A DNA stretch of 64,000 nucleotides, from assembly GCF_001640025.1 (NCBI RefSeq), contig NC_031672.1, forward strand, positions 3,410,001-3,474,000, written 5' to 3'. The notes beneath the pieces were generated by a model that was given only the letters and a program-made list of their open reading frames with translations, was not told the origin of the DNA and ran no database searches. Source of the stretch: Sugiyamaella lignohabitans (Eukaryota > Ascomycota > Dipodascomycetes > Dipodascales > Trichomonascaceae). This document shows positions 9,210 to 20,720 of this stretch, piece after piece. A program made the position numbers and the translations under genes. Numbering within the stretch: the stretch's first letter is position 1; each line of letters starts with the position of its first letter.

Positions 9210-10784
9210 TTAAACGCGAGAACCGCCTTGCTCAGCATCCTCGACAAACTCAACATCTTGCTTAGCATCATAAGCGTTTTGAACAGCACTCTCACGAACC
9301 TTGGCATTGTCAATAGCAGTTGGAGCACCAAACAAAGTGTCCATCTCCTCAAGAGCAAGACCGGTAGTCTCAGGAAGGAACCAAACACCAATGCAGTTAA
9401 GGAAGTTGAATCCCATGAAGAGCATGAAAATACCCCATCCAAGAGACTTCAAAGCATAAGGAGAGAATTGGGTAACAACAAAGTTGAACAACCATTGAGA
9501 TGAAGCACAAAGGGCAACGCAGTACTCTCTGATACGGTTGGGGAATATCTCAGAAGCATAGATCCATGGAACTGGGCCCCAACTAAAGCAGTAAGCAGTA
9601 ACATAGAGGTAAATGAAGACAACCATGGCATAAGAAGCAGATGACAAGACAGCAGAATCGGGATTAGGAGGGTGAGTCTTGAGCAAGACACCAATAATAA
9701 GCATGAAAAGACCCATGAAGAAACCACCCACGAGAAGACACATTCTACGACCGAATCTCTCAATAGCGAACAGACAAAGAGCCATAGTCATGACCATCTT
9801 GACAACACCATAGAGACCAGTAGCGAAAAGACCAGTTGAAGTACTAGAGATACCAACAGCTTCGAAAATTTGTGGGGCATAGTAACCGATGGCATTAGTA
9901 CCACTGAATTGTTGAGCAGCCATTAAAGAGAAACCAATGATAGCACGCTTGCGGTTTCCTGGAAGGAACATCTCCTTCCAAGTAACACCTCCAGTAACTT
10001 CAGTCTCGTGAAGAAGAGCTTGGTAAATTTCTTGGTATTCAGCTTGAACTTCAGGGCTTCCAACATCCAATCCTCTCATGTAAGCAAGGTTAGCAAGAGC
10101 CTTGTCATCTTCACCACGCTTAGCCAACCATCTTGGAGACTCCTTCAAGATAATGGTACCCAAAATAAGCAAAACAGCAGGAATCATTTGCACACCCAAA
10201 GGAATACGCCATTGTGAGTTAGGATCATTCACGCGCTCATTGACTCCATAATCAGTCCAGTACGAGATAGTGACACCAGTAACAATCCAGAACTGCCAGG
10301 TACCCATCATAGTACCTCTAATCTTCTTGGGAAGCATTTCAGCAACATAAGTGGGAACACAACAAGTGACACCACCAACACCAAGACCAGCAATAACACG
10401 ACCAACGTAAAAGAGAGGCAAACCACCAGTACCAGCGATTTGCATGACAGCACCACAAAGGAAAACAATAGCAGCGAAGATCATGGATAATCTTCTACCA
10501 AATCTTTGACAGGCAGGAGAGATGAAAAGAGCACCAAAGAAACCACCGGCTTGAAGAAGAGATACGGCATTAGAAGAAACCGCACTAGAGTTAGAAGCTG
10601 TGACATGGAAGTGGTCCTTGAATGATTCTAAACTGAGAATACCAGAGATAACACCCGAATCATAACCCCACATCAAACCACCAGAACAGGCGACACATGT
10701 TGTGATGATAGTACGGATAAGACCCGTTCTATTCAACTTTAAAGTTGTGATATCAAGAGTTGGAGCAGGTTGAATAGGATCCAT
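9210..10784 (-). CDS. Hexose transporter, major facilitator superfamily sugar porter
   Basis: Plasma-membrane sugar permease of 524 residues with the 12-helix sugar-porter pattern. Signatures seen: GYDSGVISGIL in helix 1, RRLSMIFAA after helix 2, KESPRWLAKRG before the central loop, QQFSGTNAIGYYAPQIF in helix 7, ERFGRRMCLL, the helix 10 block YCFSWGPVPWIYASEIFPNRIRE, and FLPETTGLALEEMDTLF at the end of helix 12. The QQFSG.N..GYY block fits monosaccharide transport. It resembles fungal hexose permeases of the RAG1/KHT/HXT kind; whether affinity is high or low cannot be read from sequence. Tails are short, so it is not an Snf3/Rgt2-type sensor with a long C-terminal extension. A TATA-like element lies about 100 bp upstream. 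Confidence 0.93.
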   Translation of the reverse strand: MDPIQPAPTLDITTLKLNRTGLIRTIITTCVACSGGLMWGYDSGVISGILSLESFKDHFHVTASNSSAVSSNAVSLLQAGGFFGALFISPACQRFGRRLSMIFAAIVFLCGAVMQIAGTGGLPLFYVGRVIAGLGVGGVTCCVPTYVAEMLPKKIRGTMMGTWQFWIVTGVTISYWTDYGVNERVNDPNSQWRIPLGVQMIPAVLLILGTIILKESPRWLAKRGEDDKALANLAYMRGLDVGSPEVQAEYQEIYQALLHETEVTGGVTWKEMFLPGNRKRAIIGFSLMAAQQFSGTNAIGYYAPQIFEAVGISSTSTGLFATGLYGVVKMVMTMALCLFAIERFGRRMCLLVGGFFMGLFMLIIGVLLKTHPPNPDSAVLSSASYAMVVFIYLYVTAYCFSWGPVPWIYASEIFPNRIREYCVALCASSQWLFNFVVTQFSPYALKSLGWGIFMLFMGFNFLNCIGVWFLPETTGLALEEMDTLFGAPTAIDNAKVRESAVQNAYDAKQDVEFVEDAEQGGSRV

Positions 10785-10882
10785 TGTGATAGTTTTTCTG
10801 ATCTTCTTATGAGTTGAAAAAGGAGAGAAGAAAACCTGTTTGTCAATCCAAATTTAAAAAAAGACTTGCCAAGGACCTCCTA

Positions 10883-10890
10883 TTTATATA
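10883..10890 (-). promoter_or_regulatory. TATA element of the hexose transporter gene
   Basis: The minus strand reads TATATAAA about 100 bp upstream of the transporter start codon, a normal position for a yeast TATA box on a strongly or conditionally expressed gene. Confidence 0.5.
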
Positions 10891-12600
10891 GATCTAGCAA
10901 TTTGATAAAAGTTGTAACCTACTCAGATGCATCAGATCAGATGGGAACAGGTAATCTCCATGCCGATCTCGAGATGCGTGGGGGAGAAGGTGCGGGGTAT
11001 AGGGTGGGGCAAAGGAAGACGTGGAGGGGCAAAAACAGTACCTACTGTTACCGTTGGCAAAAAAAAAAAAACTACTACTACGACAACCCCACTAGTGCCA
11101 ATATCGTTTTAGTGATAGTTGTTTAAATCCTTGCTTAACAGTTTGTATAGCCGTTTAATACCTGGCTAATTTTCCATGGTGCCGATATCATCGGTGGGGC
11201 TGAGGGGTAATATGAGATCATCCGACCACTCTGGAAGAAATAAATGTCTCAGAATTTAACAACGAGCTTTTCTACCCTATTAGCGATCGTACAAGAATCC
11301 CTCAACCATTGGTTTTGTGGACATTGTCTTAGTCTCATGCGGGGTGCTATGGGCTACCATCATAGAAGCTGATAGCGAATCTTCAGGGATGGTTGATGAT
11401 CAAAATACACTTTTCCAAGGTTTAGGATACTGCCTTGGCCGATATGTGGAAATCTTGTCCCACGGCCCATAAGTGGACTACCCCCTCCTTTTTTCGCTAG
11501 GCCCCCCGCCTGTGTTTCTCATTTTTTTACTAGCCCCCCACGGCCGTGTGATATAAGCAGGCTGTTCTAGTACTGGGGGTTGCAGGTTGCAGTGAACGAA
11601 CACTATCCTGCATGTGCCCCCACGAATCGACCTCAGTTCGACCTGAGAGCCTATAGTCAGTAAACACTGAGACATTATGATATTACCACCATGAGTTTTG
11701 ACTACGTGCATCATTCGAGGGAGGGTACCAAAGTGGGGTTTTGTCGAAGCAAACTGGTTCAGACCTGGTAACTTGACAGCCTGTGTTAGTTCATGTTTGA
11801 CATCTGAGATTGTTCTCTCTATTGACTGCTATCAATAGCATCTAAATAGTTTGCTGTTTACTAGAATTTGTTTACTTATTTAATGTATAATAGTTAGTTA
11901 AAAAAATTGACTCATATCATCACCGGGTTCCGGCCGTTGGTTGATCTGAGATCCTCTGGATCAATAAGCTGGTATAGTTTTTCCATGGATGAGATGGCGG
12001 AAAAATCATCGCCCCCTCTGCACTATTGAAGTGTAACTACGTTATCGATGGCTTCCCCACTTTCCTCGGCGAGGTAATTGGAATGGGCCTACGGATAATA
12101 ATGTATGGATCTGCACCTAGATATAGCGGTCGGATTCCTGTGATGGTTTTGAAACGTGGGAATCAAATCGTGGGGGGCACTTTAACTAAGGGGGTAGGCC
12201 TTCAACCTTTGAACGTCTATGACGCGTAGCTGCTTAAAACTTGATGGTTACACTGTAGATCGGCATCGGCTTTGAGTATGGTCCGTTGAAATCATTGGAC
12301 TTTTGAAAAATGGGGGGGTCAATGATTTCGATAAAATAGATATTTTTGATAGAAATAGATAAAGTCGATATATATCACACGACCAAGCTTTTATACGCTT
12401 TGAACTTTGTTTATGTGAAATTTATTTTTGATTTTAATTTTGTATTTTTGCATTTACATTTAGTAAATCTACAAATTAGCAATGGTACGAAATTTTATTG
12501 TCAGGAATTAAGCCGAATAGCTGAGCACTCTATGAATATCCTCCTGAATGATGGATTGGTTATATTGTTAGTAAGGTTGTTATCGTTCTCATTGATGAAA

Positions 12601-12837
12601 TCTATTGTGACGTTTAAATTTCACTGGTCTCGTCTATGGGATTATTCTTGGTCTATGATTTACGATAACATTGATAAAATCTATTATGACGTTTAAATTT
12701 CACTGGTCTTATCTATGGGATTATTCTTTGTTTATGATTTACGATAATATTGATAAAATCTATTGTGACGTTTAAATTTTATTGGTCTTGTTTATGGGAC
12801 TATTCTTTGTTCATGATTCACGATAACATTGATAAAT
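12601..12837. repeat. 79-bp tandem repeat, three units
   Basis: Three direct units start at 12601, 12680 and 12759. Each begins TCTATTRTGACGTTTAAATT and ends near CATTGATAAAA. The units differ by only a few substitutions, so the duplication is fairly recent. No conserved protein is encoded. Confidence 0.88.
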
Positions 12838-14436
12838 ATCATCATCTCTAGTCGTTCCAAATACACTACTAATCGATGAAAGGAGCTGATGAAGTGGTTG
12901 GTGTAGTGGTTAGAGGTATTTATATTTGGTTTCTAATAGCATTCGAGATGTTGGAACGAAATTATCAACAAAACTTTTTTTAATATTCTCAGTTAATGTA
13001 TCTCAAAAACAGTTACCCCTAGTTCTATATGGTCAAGAAAACATTCTTACTAGCTTCCCATATTTTCTCTTAATACCCAATTTTAATATCCAGGTGTGGT
13101 TGTATGTTATTTTAATTTATTACGATTCCCAGAGGTGACTAAGCATTTTCTTGGTTTTCAGTGACTGCCTAGTGTCGATGTCAAACTTCGTATACTTCCC
13201 GCTGCGATACATAAAAATCAAAGAGCCATGATCCTATTCAAGTTCACTTCCTTGTATTATCTATTCAGCCTACGTTGTTTTCGTATATAACCTTTGAAGC
13301 TTCAAGGTTTGTTCTGCTTGTCAAGCTTACCCTTAACATAAAACTAGCGACTTGTCTAAATTAGGCCAGAAACACATATGCTGTAGATAGTGTTTTCTTC
13401 TCTTATTTTTCTTCTCTTGGCTATAAATACTAGAATTCTAGAACGCTAAAAGATAATAGTTCTCCGTGGCAAATAATGGAAAATGTGGAATTCTACACTA
13501 CTAGACTGAAATGAATACTAAGTATTATAGCCACTCATTTTCGTCTGATTTACTTGACCGACTAAAATCTATTTGTAGCAAATAGTCTAACTTTTTTTTT
13601 TTATTGAGCGAAATTTGACCTAGAACACTGTCTTCGGCTATGGTCAATGCAAAGCTCGGTTGATATGCACTGTACGTATGCGGACTGCAACCTTAACTAA
13701 CAGACTATCCGATTTTGGTGGCGACCACCTTGCATGAATCATGGGGTCGACCGTTAGTGCGAAGGTTAGCAATCTATATCTAAAAACAGCAGTTCGAGGG
13801 TAACTGGTAGGCGATAAGATTATACGGAGTTGATATTTGTTCTTTCGATTAAACTCAATATGCCGTCAACCAACTGTTAGCATACCACTATCAGGACTGT
13901 CGAATTTATGAACAAAACCAGATTTTTAAAATATCGCGAATATATAAAATACGGTTAGCGGAAGCTGGGTAATGGGAATTATCATTGATAAAGTTTAGAT
14001 TGAGGCATGATCGATAGCTCGAAGTCGTCGGCCAAAAGGCTATGCTATATAAAAGAAACGAGGGAGAGAGTCAACTGCAAACAGACTTGGGATGGTCCTG
14101 TGATTAATGTGACCGACCATAGCTAGGTTTTTCTCTTAGATGATCCTGTTAGATTTTTTTCTTGGTTAAAGGGTTCTCTTAGAATGTCCTGTTGAGCTCT
14201 CCTATTAGCTGTCCTTTTGGACTGTCCTGTTAGACTGTCTTAATTTTTAACTTCTTGTCTTGACTTTATACATATGTACCTAAAAAAACTGTGACGGTCT
14301 GCTGTAACTACTAGCTACATAGCCTACCAAACCCAATACCTCATTTCATATATATACTGACCAAATATTATGCCCTTATCCCCTTCCAAAGTCCTACTTC
14401 ACGATTGACCCGCCACGACTCCCGAATTCCGAATAT

Positions 14437-14684
14437 TTAAAAGTGGCTTGGCTTACTAAGAATATTCAAAAAGTCCAGCCCTAGTTGTGGCTCATCACCG
14501 TAAAATTTCATGTGTTTATGCAGTGATGCCCGAATGTCGCCATCTGGAACTGACGCAACATCAGGAAATGACGCTATCACAGCCATACAGCTGCTAATGG
14601 GTGCATAGACCATAGTCATTGGTTGACTTTGCATACATAATGCCCCAAAGCCGTCAATGCAACGATCACATACCAAAATAGAGC
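14437..14684 (-). pseudogene. Possible terminal exon or gene remnant, unidentified
   Basis: On the minus strand an open frame of about 82 codons follows a plausible acceptor (TTATCAACTTTAG). The product starts GSILVCDRCIDGFGALC and ends FLNILSKPSHF, with a middle part YAPISSCMAVIASFPD. It looks protein-like rather than random. It faintly recalls the C-terminal helical region of fungal zinc-cluster regulators, but that is a guess. Upstream, a frame reading MVKPQLNAYIYYLLRYSKLY (about 14962-14860) ends near a GTACGT donor, but the phases do not match. I cannot build a complete gene, so a decayed remnant is the simplest reading. Confidence 0.25.
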
Positions 14685-15049
14685 CTAAAGTTGATAAGAA
14701 AATGTTAAATTAGCGTCCTTTCCTCGCTCCTGCCGTGCGAGGGGGTGTCTATACGAACCCAGCAACCAGATGGAATTAGGCAAGAAATAAGCTATACTAA
14801 GCTCAACGGCTTATTATCTGTCCTTCTGGGTAAGGAGCTGCAAGAGGGGTAGATTGGAGACGTACCCTAGCGGCTTTACTATCAGTGAGTATATATAGTT
14901 TGGAGTACCTCAGTAGATAGTAGATATATGCATTTAATTGTGGCTTGACCATTGTTCGGTCTGAAATTTGATTTTCATTATTCAAATTGAATTGATATCG
15001 ACTTTATAAAAAGTCGTGCGGTTGTAGGTGGAGGGCCGATTTTTTTTTT

Positions 15050-15101
15050 GGCTCCGTTCCGCTATCTGATCGTCAGAAGATAGCAGGGCTGGAACCGAGC
15101 T
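15050..15101. repeat. Imperfect hairpin upstream of the SIS-domain gene
   Basis: GGCTCCGTTCC pairs with GGAACCGAGCT apart from a C-C mismatch and a terminal G-T pair. Inside these arms GCTATCT pairs with AGATAGC. Ten T residues directly precede it. It lies about 430 bp before the start codon of the SIS-domain gene. It could be a structured RNA or a remnant of an inverted-repeat element. Confidence 0.5.
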
Positions 15102-15535
15102 GTATCGGAGGCGTCGAGCATATTAGCATCTGCAGTTTCTACCGAAAGTAATCCTTTTTTTTTGTTGTACCATTAGTTTTCTTTCGACATAAAATTCGAC
15201 GAATTTTCGTGGTTGGTCGACAAGAGTCGAGTATTAACTCGCAAATATTTTTATTCAAAGTTTTGAGGTAAGCCGTGGCAAGGTTTTATTAAGTTTTTAT
15301 CTTATCTTTTAAACTAGCCGCAAATAAGAGGTCCTGGTCATATAGTGAACAATTTTTAGTATTGTTTTTAAGAACTATTGGCATTTTAAGAAATCAAGGA
15401 TCAATACTGAGGGGCATTAGCTGGAAATTGAAATATTATTTTTTGCTAATATCTGTTGAAGTGTTGAAATAACTTCTCGTCACGAGCTGACACTATTTTC
15501 CCTGAGTTTTCAGTTTTAGTGCAGATCCACTCACA

Positions 15536-16597
15536 ATGTATTCGGCAATAACGCCACCATCAGAGGCTTCGCCATCGATATTGGCGACAGCCAAACATTT
15601 TCTCAAAGCTCAGGCTAATGCGCTGATATATTTGTCTTCACTTTATGATTCGGATCAAACAGCTCAGGATCAGTTCTTCTCTTCTCTACAGTACATGTAT
15701 AATGCAATTCTCACAAATGGAAAGATTATCGTGACTGGTATGGGTAAATCATTCAAAATTGCCGACAAACTGGTAGCCACCATGAATTCATTAGGTATCC
15801 ATGCTGCTAGTCTACATCCTTCTGACGCTTTACATGGTGATTTGGGAGTTGTCAGGCCTTCAGATGTGCTGATTATGATTACTTCTTCTGGAACCACCCC
15901 AGAGTTGACGACTTTACTAAATCATATCCCAAGAGGTTTGGTTGTATTATGTTTAACCTGTAGTCCTCAATCTCCACTGGCAAAAGCTTCACATTCTGTA
16001 CTATCAGCTCAGGTGCCGGATCATCTGTCTGAAGTCAATGTATACGGGCTGGCTGCTCCCACAATCACAACGACTGCATGCTTGGCTGTGGGTGACGCTA
16101 TTTGCATTACTTTAGCTGAGATGCTTGTTGCTGATGAGAAAACTAGAAGGCGTAATTTTGGAAAGTGGCACCCCGGTGGGGCTATTGGCCAATCTTATAT
16201 TGAAAATAAGACTTCTGTTGCGAATGGTGGTGTGGTAGTAACGACGGCGGTTTCTTCACCTCCACAATGTTCCTATGTTGATTGGTCTGATATTGGTATT
16301 ATAGACTGTTCTCCAGACCAATGTGATGAGTTGAATCTCTTGCGAGCATGTGCTGGTACAAGTTGGGTGCTGTTTGAATCAACTCATCTTGCTTCATCGT
16401 CGAATCTTCTGGCTGGATTTCGAAATAAAGCTAACTTTGCTCAGCGGCTGTACAATAAGAGTGAATATATCGCTATTTCATCTCTACCGCGGATCTCACA
16501 ATCACAACTACAAGCTGAGCAAGAGAATCTTCTGTCACAGATATATGTCATCACTGATAGTACTGACACGCCCATCGGGGTGCTTGACAGACGATAA
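15536..16597 (+). CDS. SIS-domain sugar-phosphate isomerase, KpsF/GutQ-like
   Basis: 353 residues, single exon. Residues about 40-220 form a SIS (sugar isomerase) domain: GKIIVTGMGKSFKIADKLV, HPSDALHGDLGVVRPSDVL, ITSSGTTPELTTLL, and the closing KWHPGGAIGQ motif typical of D-arabinose-5-phosphate isomerases (KpsF/KdsD/GutQ). In bacteria these interconvert ribulose-5-phosphate and arabinose-5-phosphate. Fungi do not make KDO, so the substrate here is unclear; a pentose or polyol-phosphate role is possible. The bacterial enzymes carry paired CBS domains after the SIS domain. Here the last 130 residues are divergent but end IYVITDSTDTPIGVLDRR, which resembles the end of a CBS repeat, so a degenerate CBS region is likely. 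Converges on NUP120. Confidence 0.82.
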   Translation: MYSAITPPSEASPSILATAKHFLKAQANALIYLSSLYDSDQTAQDQFFSSLQYMYNAILTNGKIIVTGMGKSFKIADKLVATMNSLGIHAASLHPSDALHGDLGVVRPSDVLIMITSSGTTPELTTLLNHIPRGLVVLCLTCSPQSPLAKASHSVLSAQVPDHLSEVNVYGLAAPTITTTACLAVGDAICITLAEMLVADEKTRRRNFGKWHPGGAIGQSYIENKTSVANGGVVVTTAVSSPPQCSYVDWSDIGIIDCSPDQCDELNLLRACAGTSWVLFESTHLASSSNLLAGFRNKANFAQRLYNKSEYIAISSLPRISQSQLQAEQENLLSQIYVITDSTDTPIGVLDRR

Positions 16598-16870
16598 CAC
16601 AATGATACCGGTCAATGGTTGGACAGCTATACAATCTTTGAGAAATTATAATGCGATTTTAAACTGAAATCTTATCCGTCGTGAAGAAAACTTTGTGTGG
16701 CAGAATTTAGCGGCATTTTTGAGGATCCTGCCAATGGTCCTTTGGATCAGTCTTACTCGTGTATCAAAATTATTGGCATATGCTACAGTATTAAAGTCAC
16801 TCGACTCGTCCATCAACGATCATTACACTAAAAGTAGGCATGCTTGCTCATAAATAATATTTATTACTAA

Positions 16871-19800
16871 TTACATAATCATAGTAGTCTTGCTAAGAAC
16901 CTGACTCATTTTATCTACCATTGTACTCCGCTCTGCTTCAATGTCTTTTAATGCCAGTGCCACATTTCTGGTTCGGAATCCAGGGGGTTTAGCAAACAGT
17001 CCCATATCATCTCTGAATCGCTTAGTGTCACTGCTCTTTTCGGGTTCTTTCTCTGGGATGTACTTGTTGGCTATAATCCATCTATCGTCTGGGCTTTGGA
17101 TACACTTCAAAGCATTGATGCAAACAGAATATAGTTCCATGATATAAATATGCTCTGGGTGCAAGTTGTCTGGGTCCTCATTATATGATAATTTAACTTG
17201 TTGTAATTGTGCATAGACAGCTGATGCAGCTTGAAATTGTTAGTCCCTGTTCTTCCAAATAAGATTCATAAACTATTAATATAAACTTACCTCCTTGATA
17301 ATCACCACGTTCCATTTTCCATGAATAAAGCAGTTTATGATATGAAATCCTGGGAATGTCATCCGAATTAATTGCAGCCTTGGCTTCCAAAATCGATGAA
17401 ACTATATGCGTCATGCCTACGAATGGAAGGCGGCAGAGTCTTAAACCGTCTCCATTGGCCATACATTTAATAAACTCTTCCAAATGTTTTTTCATCTCAA
17501 CGGGAGGACATGAATTTAGATCCAGCTCCACAAGCGCATTGTACGCCTCATCATACTCTCTAAGGTGTAGTGCGCTTCTCAACAGAGTTGTAAAAATCTG
17601 ATTCACCAGCTTATCTTCACCAAGAGAGCTAAATGCAAGCCCTTCAGCTGCCAGTTGAGCAAACTCCATGGCTTGTATATGAGCTCCAAGCGCAGCAGCA
17701 ACTTGAGCCACAGCATTGTTATAGCAAACCAATCCATTGAAGAGGTTACCAGGTAACCAATAGACTTCACTAATCTTTTTTGCGATGCTTTTTTGCAAGT
17801 CTGTGATTTGATTATTTTCGGATGACATCCCAAGAGAAGCACTGTGTAAAAGAAGGGCACCCTTAGAAGCATCCCCAACTGCTAACAAAATATTTCCCTT
17901 GACAAATGTCGAAAATGGATCCGATGGCAGATAGATGTTGATAAATTCTATCAAATCATTGGTGTTTGCACTAAGAGACTCTTTAACTTGCAAAAACATA
18001 TCAACTACCAAGTCAGCCATCTTGCTTTGGGTATTGGTGTTTATCCTTTTCCAAATAGATTCAAGATTGATAGAGCTGTTAGCCAGGTTTTGGCGTACAA
18101 TGAATCCTTCTAAAAATGAAAGATTACCGCTGTTGCCATTAACATGACTAGAATCTGTAACTGTCAGCTGCTGAACAGCGTACACAAAAGAATCCTTGAC
18201 CACTTCATCGGTGGAATCAGAAGCACCACTGAATTGGAGGTCCATAACAGCACTCAATGACTTGAAAGTTGATAAATAGCTTGGGTAATTGGCAACATAC
18301 TCGCTGACTAAATCTGGTTGCGAAGAGGACAGTAGCAGTAGGACTATTATGTCAAAGGTGATAATACGGCCAGTAGAGAAAAAGCTATTCAGCATTGTGT
18401 TATGGGCGCTAGCACCCAATCTGGTAAGAGTGAGGGCATCTTCACGTTCGTTTTGCTGTGTATCGTTCGTGAAAAGCTCTAGTACCGATTGGATAACATT
18501 ATCAAGAGCTGGTATATCGTACAGTGCAGTCACTAAGGACTCCAAAGAGTTTTCCGTGACTTTTCCTTCAAGAATGCTCTCATACATATATGCAATACGA
18601 TCAGCAGTGAGGTATGATTCGCGTCTGTTGAATTGTTCTTTTAATGTAAACAATAAATCTGATCGCACTTCCTTAGGAAGGAATTTCCTGAACCTAACCA
18701 ATGCATCAACGGTTCTCAGTATACCTTCTACCAAGGCAACTTCATTTTTTCTCAAAAGCGTAGAAATCACTTCTGTTTCGTACTTAGCAGGGAGTGCTGA
18801 TCGGTTGAAATATATAAGCTCAAGTGCCGTCAAAGGTCTAATTAAAGACACACTTGAAGCCTTGACCAACGAAACTCTATCGGTATGTTCATCATATACA
18901 AGTGACAAAAATTCATGACCCTGTTTTTCCAATTCTGCACACAAGCGATCAAACCGAATCCATTGGAGATGAATATCTCGTTCGTAGGCTTCGAAATCTG
19001 GATTAAACGATCCGCCACTATTTTCTACCGATACTGCAGCTCCAACTACACGACATACTTGACCAATTAATGAGACATTTCTATCGCTCGAGTTCTGGGG
19101 GAAACCTCTATAGTGATCGGCATATACAGGAATGGCTGTTTTTATCGTTTCCTTCGAATATCCTGTAGGACCGAATATTTTGCGAATGAATCCTTCAGAA
19201 TGGCCCTCAGATATAGTTGATTGTGAAGAGACCAAGCACAATCCTTCAAGATCATCTTTATCGTGTTCGCTCTCTGTCAAGCTCCAATATGGAGGGTTTG
19301 ATTCGTCCTTGCCAAGATTTTTAGGAATGGTACAAGAAATAGTAACGGTACTAGTATCACTTTTCCAAGCAACGACAAGCAGCAGTTTATCACTATAAGA
19401 TATGAGTTCGAAATCAGCAACAAACCAAATAGAGCTTTTATCACGTGGGGCTACGGGTACTATCTCGAAATCGGGACCCATCTCAACCAGTGATGGTACT
19501 TCTCCATCGTGATTGAGAGACCAAAACTTAAATAGGCCCTCATTAAAAGGCGTGTAAGTCACTAATAGACTATGCCGTAGCCCATGTGAGTTATCGTTAT
19601 AATGATGGCCGAACGATACATGACGGGGAACTGCCGCAGATTCTAGATATAATGACGAGCGTGCCGGTCCTGGTTCATTCGGTAAATGTGCATCCAGAAT
19701 GTTTTCAGCAACTACTGACATTGAATCCAAAGACCACACTTTGAAAGCTCGGTTAATCGATACCGTTACAATGTAACTTCCGGTATCAATTTTGGAACTT

Positions 19801-20720
19801 CTATTTGGTAGAGAGTCAATGGAAATGATGGTCTTGGCAGACAAGCTTGGATTTCCTGGGACAGTATTGGAGCTATTCCAAGGTAAAAGACTTGATAATG
19901 ATAAGCCACGTCCAGAATCCTGGAATGGGTACCAAGAGATGTCTCCTAGGGGCGAGTCGCGCACAAATTTTGTCAATGCACCATCCACTGTAGATGCAAT
20001 TAGCACTTTAGAACTTATTGCATGTAACAGGTATGGTTTACGAATATCAAATCCATAAGGAAATTTGATGCTTCTCCATAAATGAGAGTTCTCATCTGAG
20101 AGTTGATTAGAGTTGTTGCCAGAAACGATAAACTGATCGAACGGAATCTGTAGTGTGTACAGCAGACCTGGTTTTACCAAAATATCTATAACCAGATAAT
20201 CCTTATCCTCACTCAATGCAATACACCTTTCAAAAATTGGTAATGGAAAATTCAAACGAATAGTCCTTAACACTGGCAATGCAGCTCCTTTGGTTCCAAG
20301 GTCAATAGCACTAAGTTCCAAAGTTGAAGTCTTCTGGAAAACTCGCCATAAAATCGACTGAGGAAATTTCTTGCTACCAATTGGTAAGCCTACATGTTTC
20401 CGCGTGAATACTGATCCAGTGGTAGCAAGCTGATCTCGATAATAGTTTAATTCAACGTCCGATTTGTGATCCTCCGAGTTTTGGCTGTTGGTCGAGTCGA
20501 GTGAACTAATATCCGCATCCGGTTGGGGCAGTTTCAATTCGAGCAATTGATTTGCATCATTGCCCGACTTATATACAACGCTCTCTCTTGAAAGAGTTAG
20601 AGTCATATCTACGAAAGCTTTGCCCACTAATTCCTCGCATAAACTGAAGTGACATATGCCCCGAATGTACGAAAATGTCGTGAAGTGAATTTTAAACTTC
20701 AGCCGTACTATTTTGGCCAT
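16871..20720 (-). CDS. NUP120: Nucleoporin Nup120 (Nup160 family), Y-complex subunit
   Basis: Scaffold nucleoporin of the Nup84/Nup107-160 Y complex of the nuclear pore. Two exons on the minus strand, 20720-17291 and 17229-16871, giving 1262 residues. The 61-nt intron has donor GTAAGT and GACTAAC before AG at 17230. Splicing joins ERGDYQG to AASAVYAQLQQVKLSY, restoring the conserved helical motif and adding the C-terminal block YIMELYSVCINALKCI. Without the intron the protein would stop early. The N-terminal half shows degenerate beta-propeller sequence (for example SLDWRVFQ-type and SVSINRAFKVWSLDS repeats) and the C-terminal half is alpha-helical, the known Nup120 design. Its length is somewhat above the roughly 1040 residues of Saccharomyces. 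The 5' end is divergent from SLI15. Confidence 0.85.

Larger units (their letters stand above)
10785..15535. other. 4.7-kb region without a confident gene
   Basis: The longest gene-poor stretch in the window. It is AT-rich and contains the transporter promoter, a poly-A run near 11060, a GC-rich block at 11460-11660, a three-unit 79-bp tandem repeat at 12601-12837, degenerate TGTCCTGTTAGA-like repeats near 14100-14250, a possible exon remnant on the minus strand at 14437-14684 and a strong hairpin at 15050-15101. I found no transposase or reverse-transcriptase motif and no clear long terminal repeats. It could be degenerated mobile DNA, a centromere-type or heterochromatic region, or a non-coding locus. 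Confidence 0.5.

Noticed and set aside
11590..11710. tRNA-like minus-strand sequence (GAGGTCGATTCGTGGGGGCA) in the gene-poor region
   Set aside because: The 3' part recalls a T arm and acceptor end, but stems do not pair and no A-box is in place. At most a degenerate tRNA fragment or primer-binding-site relic.
12893..12965. A-box-like GGTGTAGTGGTTAGAGG
   Set aside because: No matching anticodon arm, T arm or acceptor stem could be folded, so not a tRNA gene.
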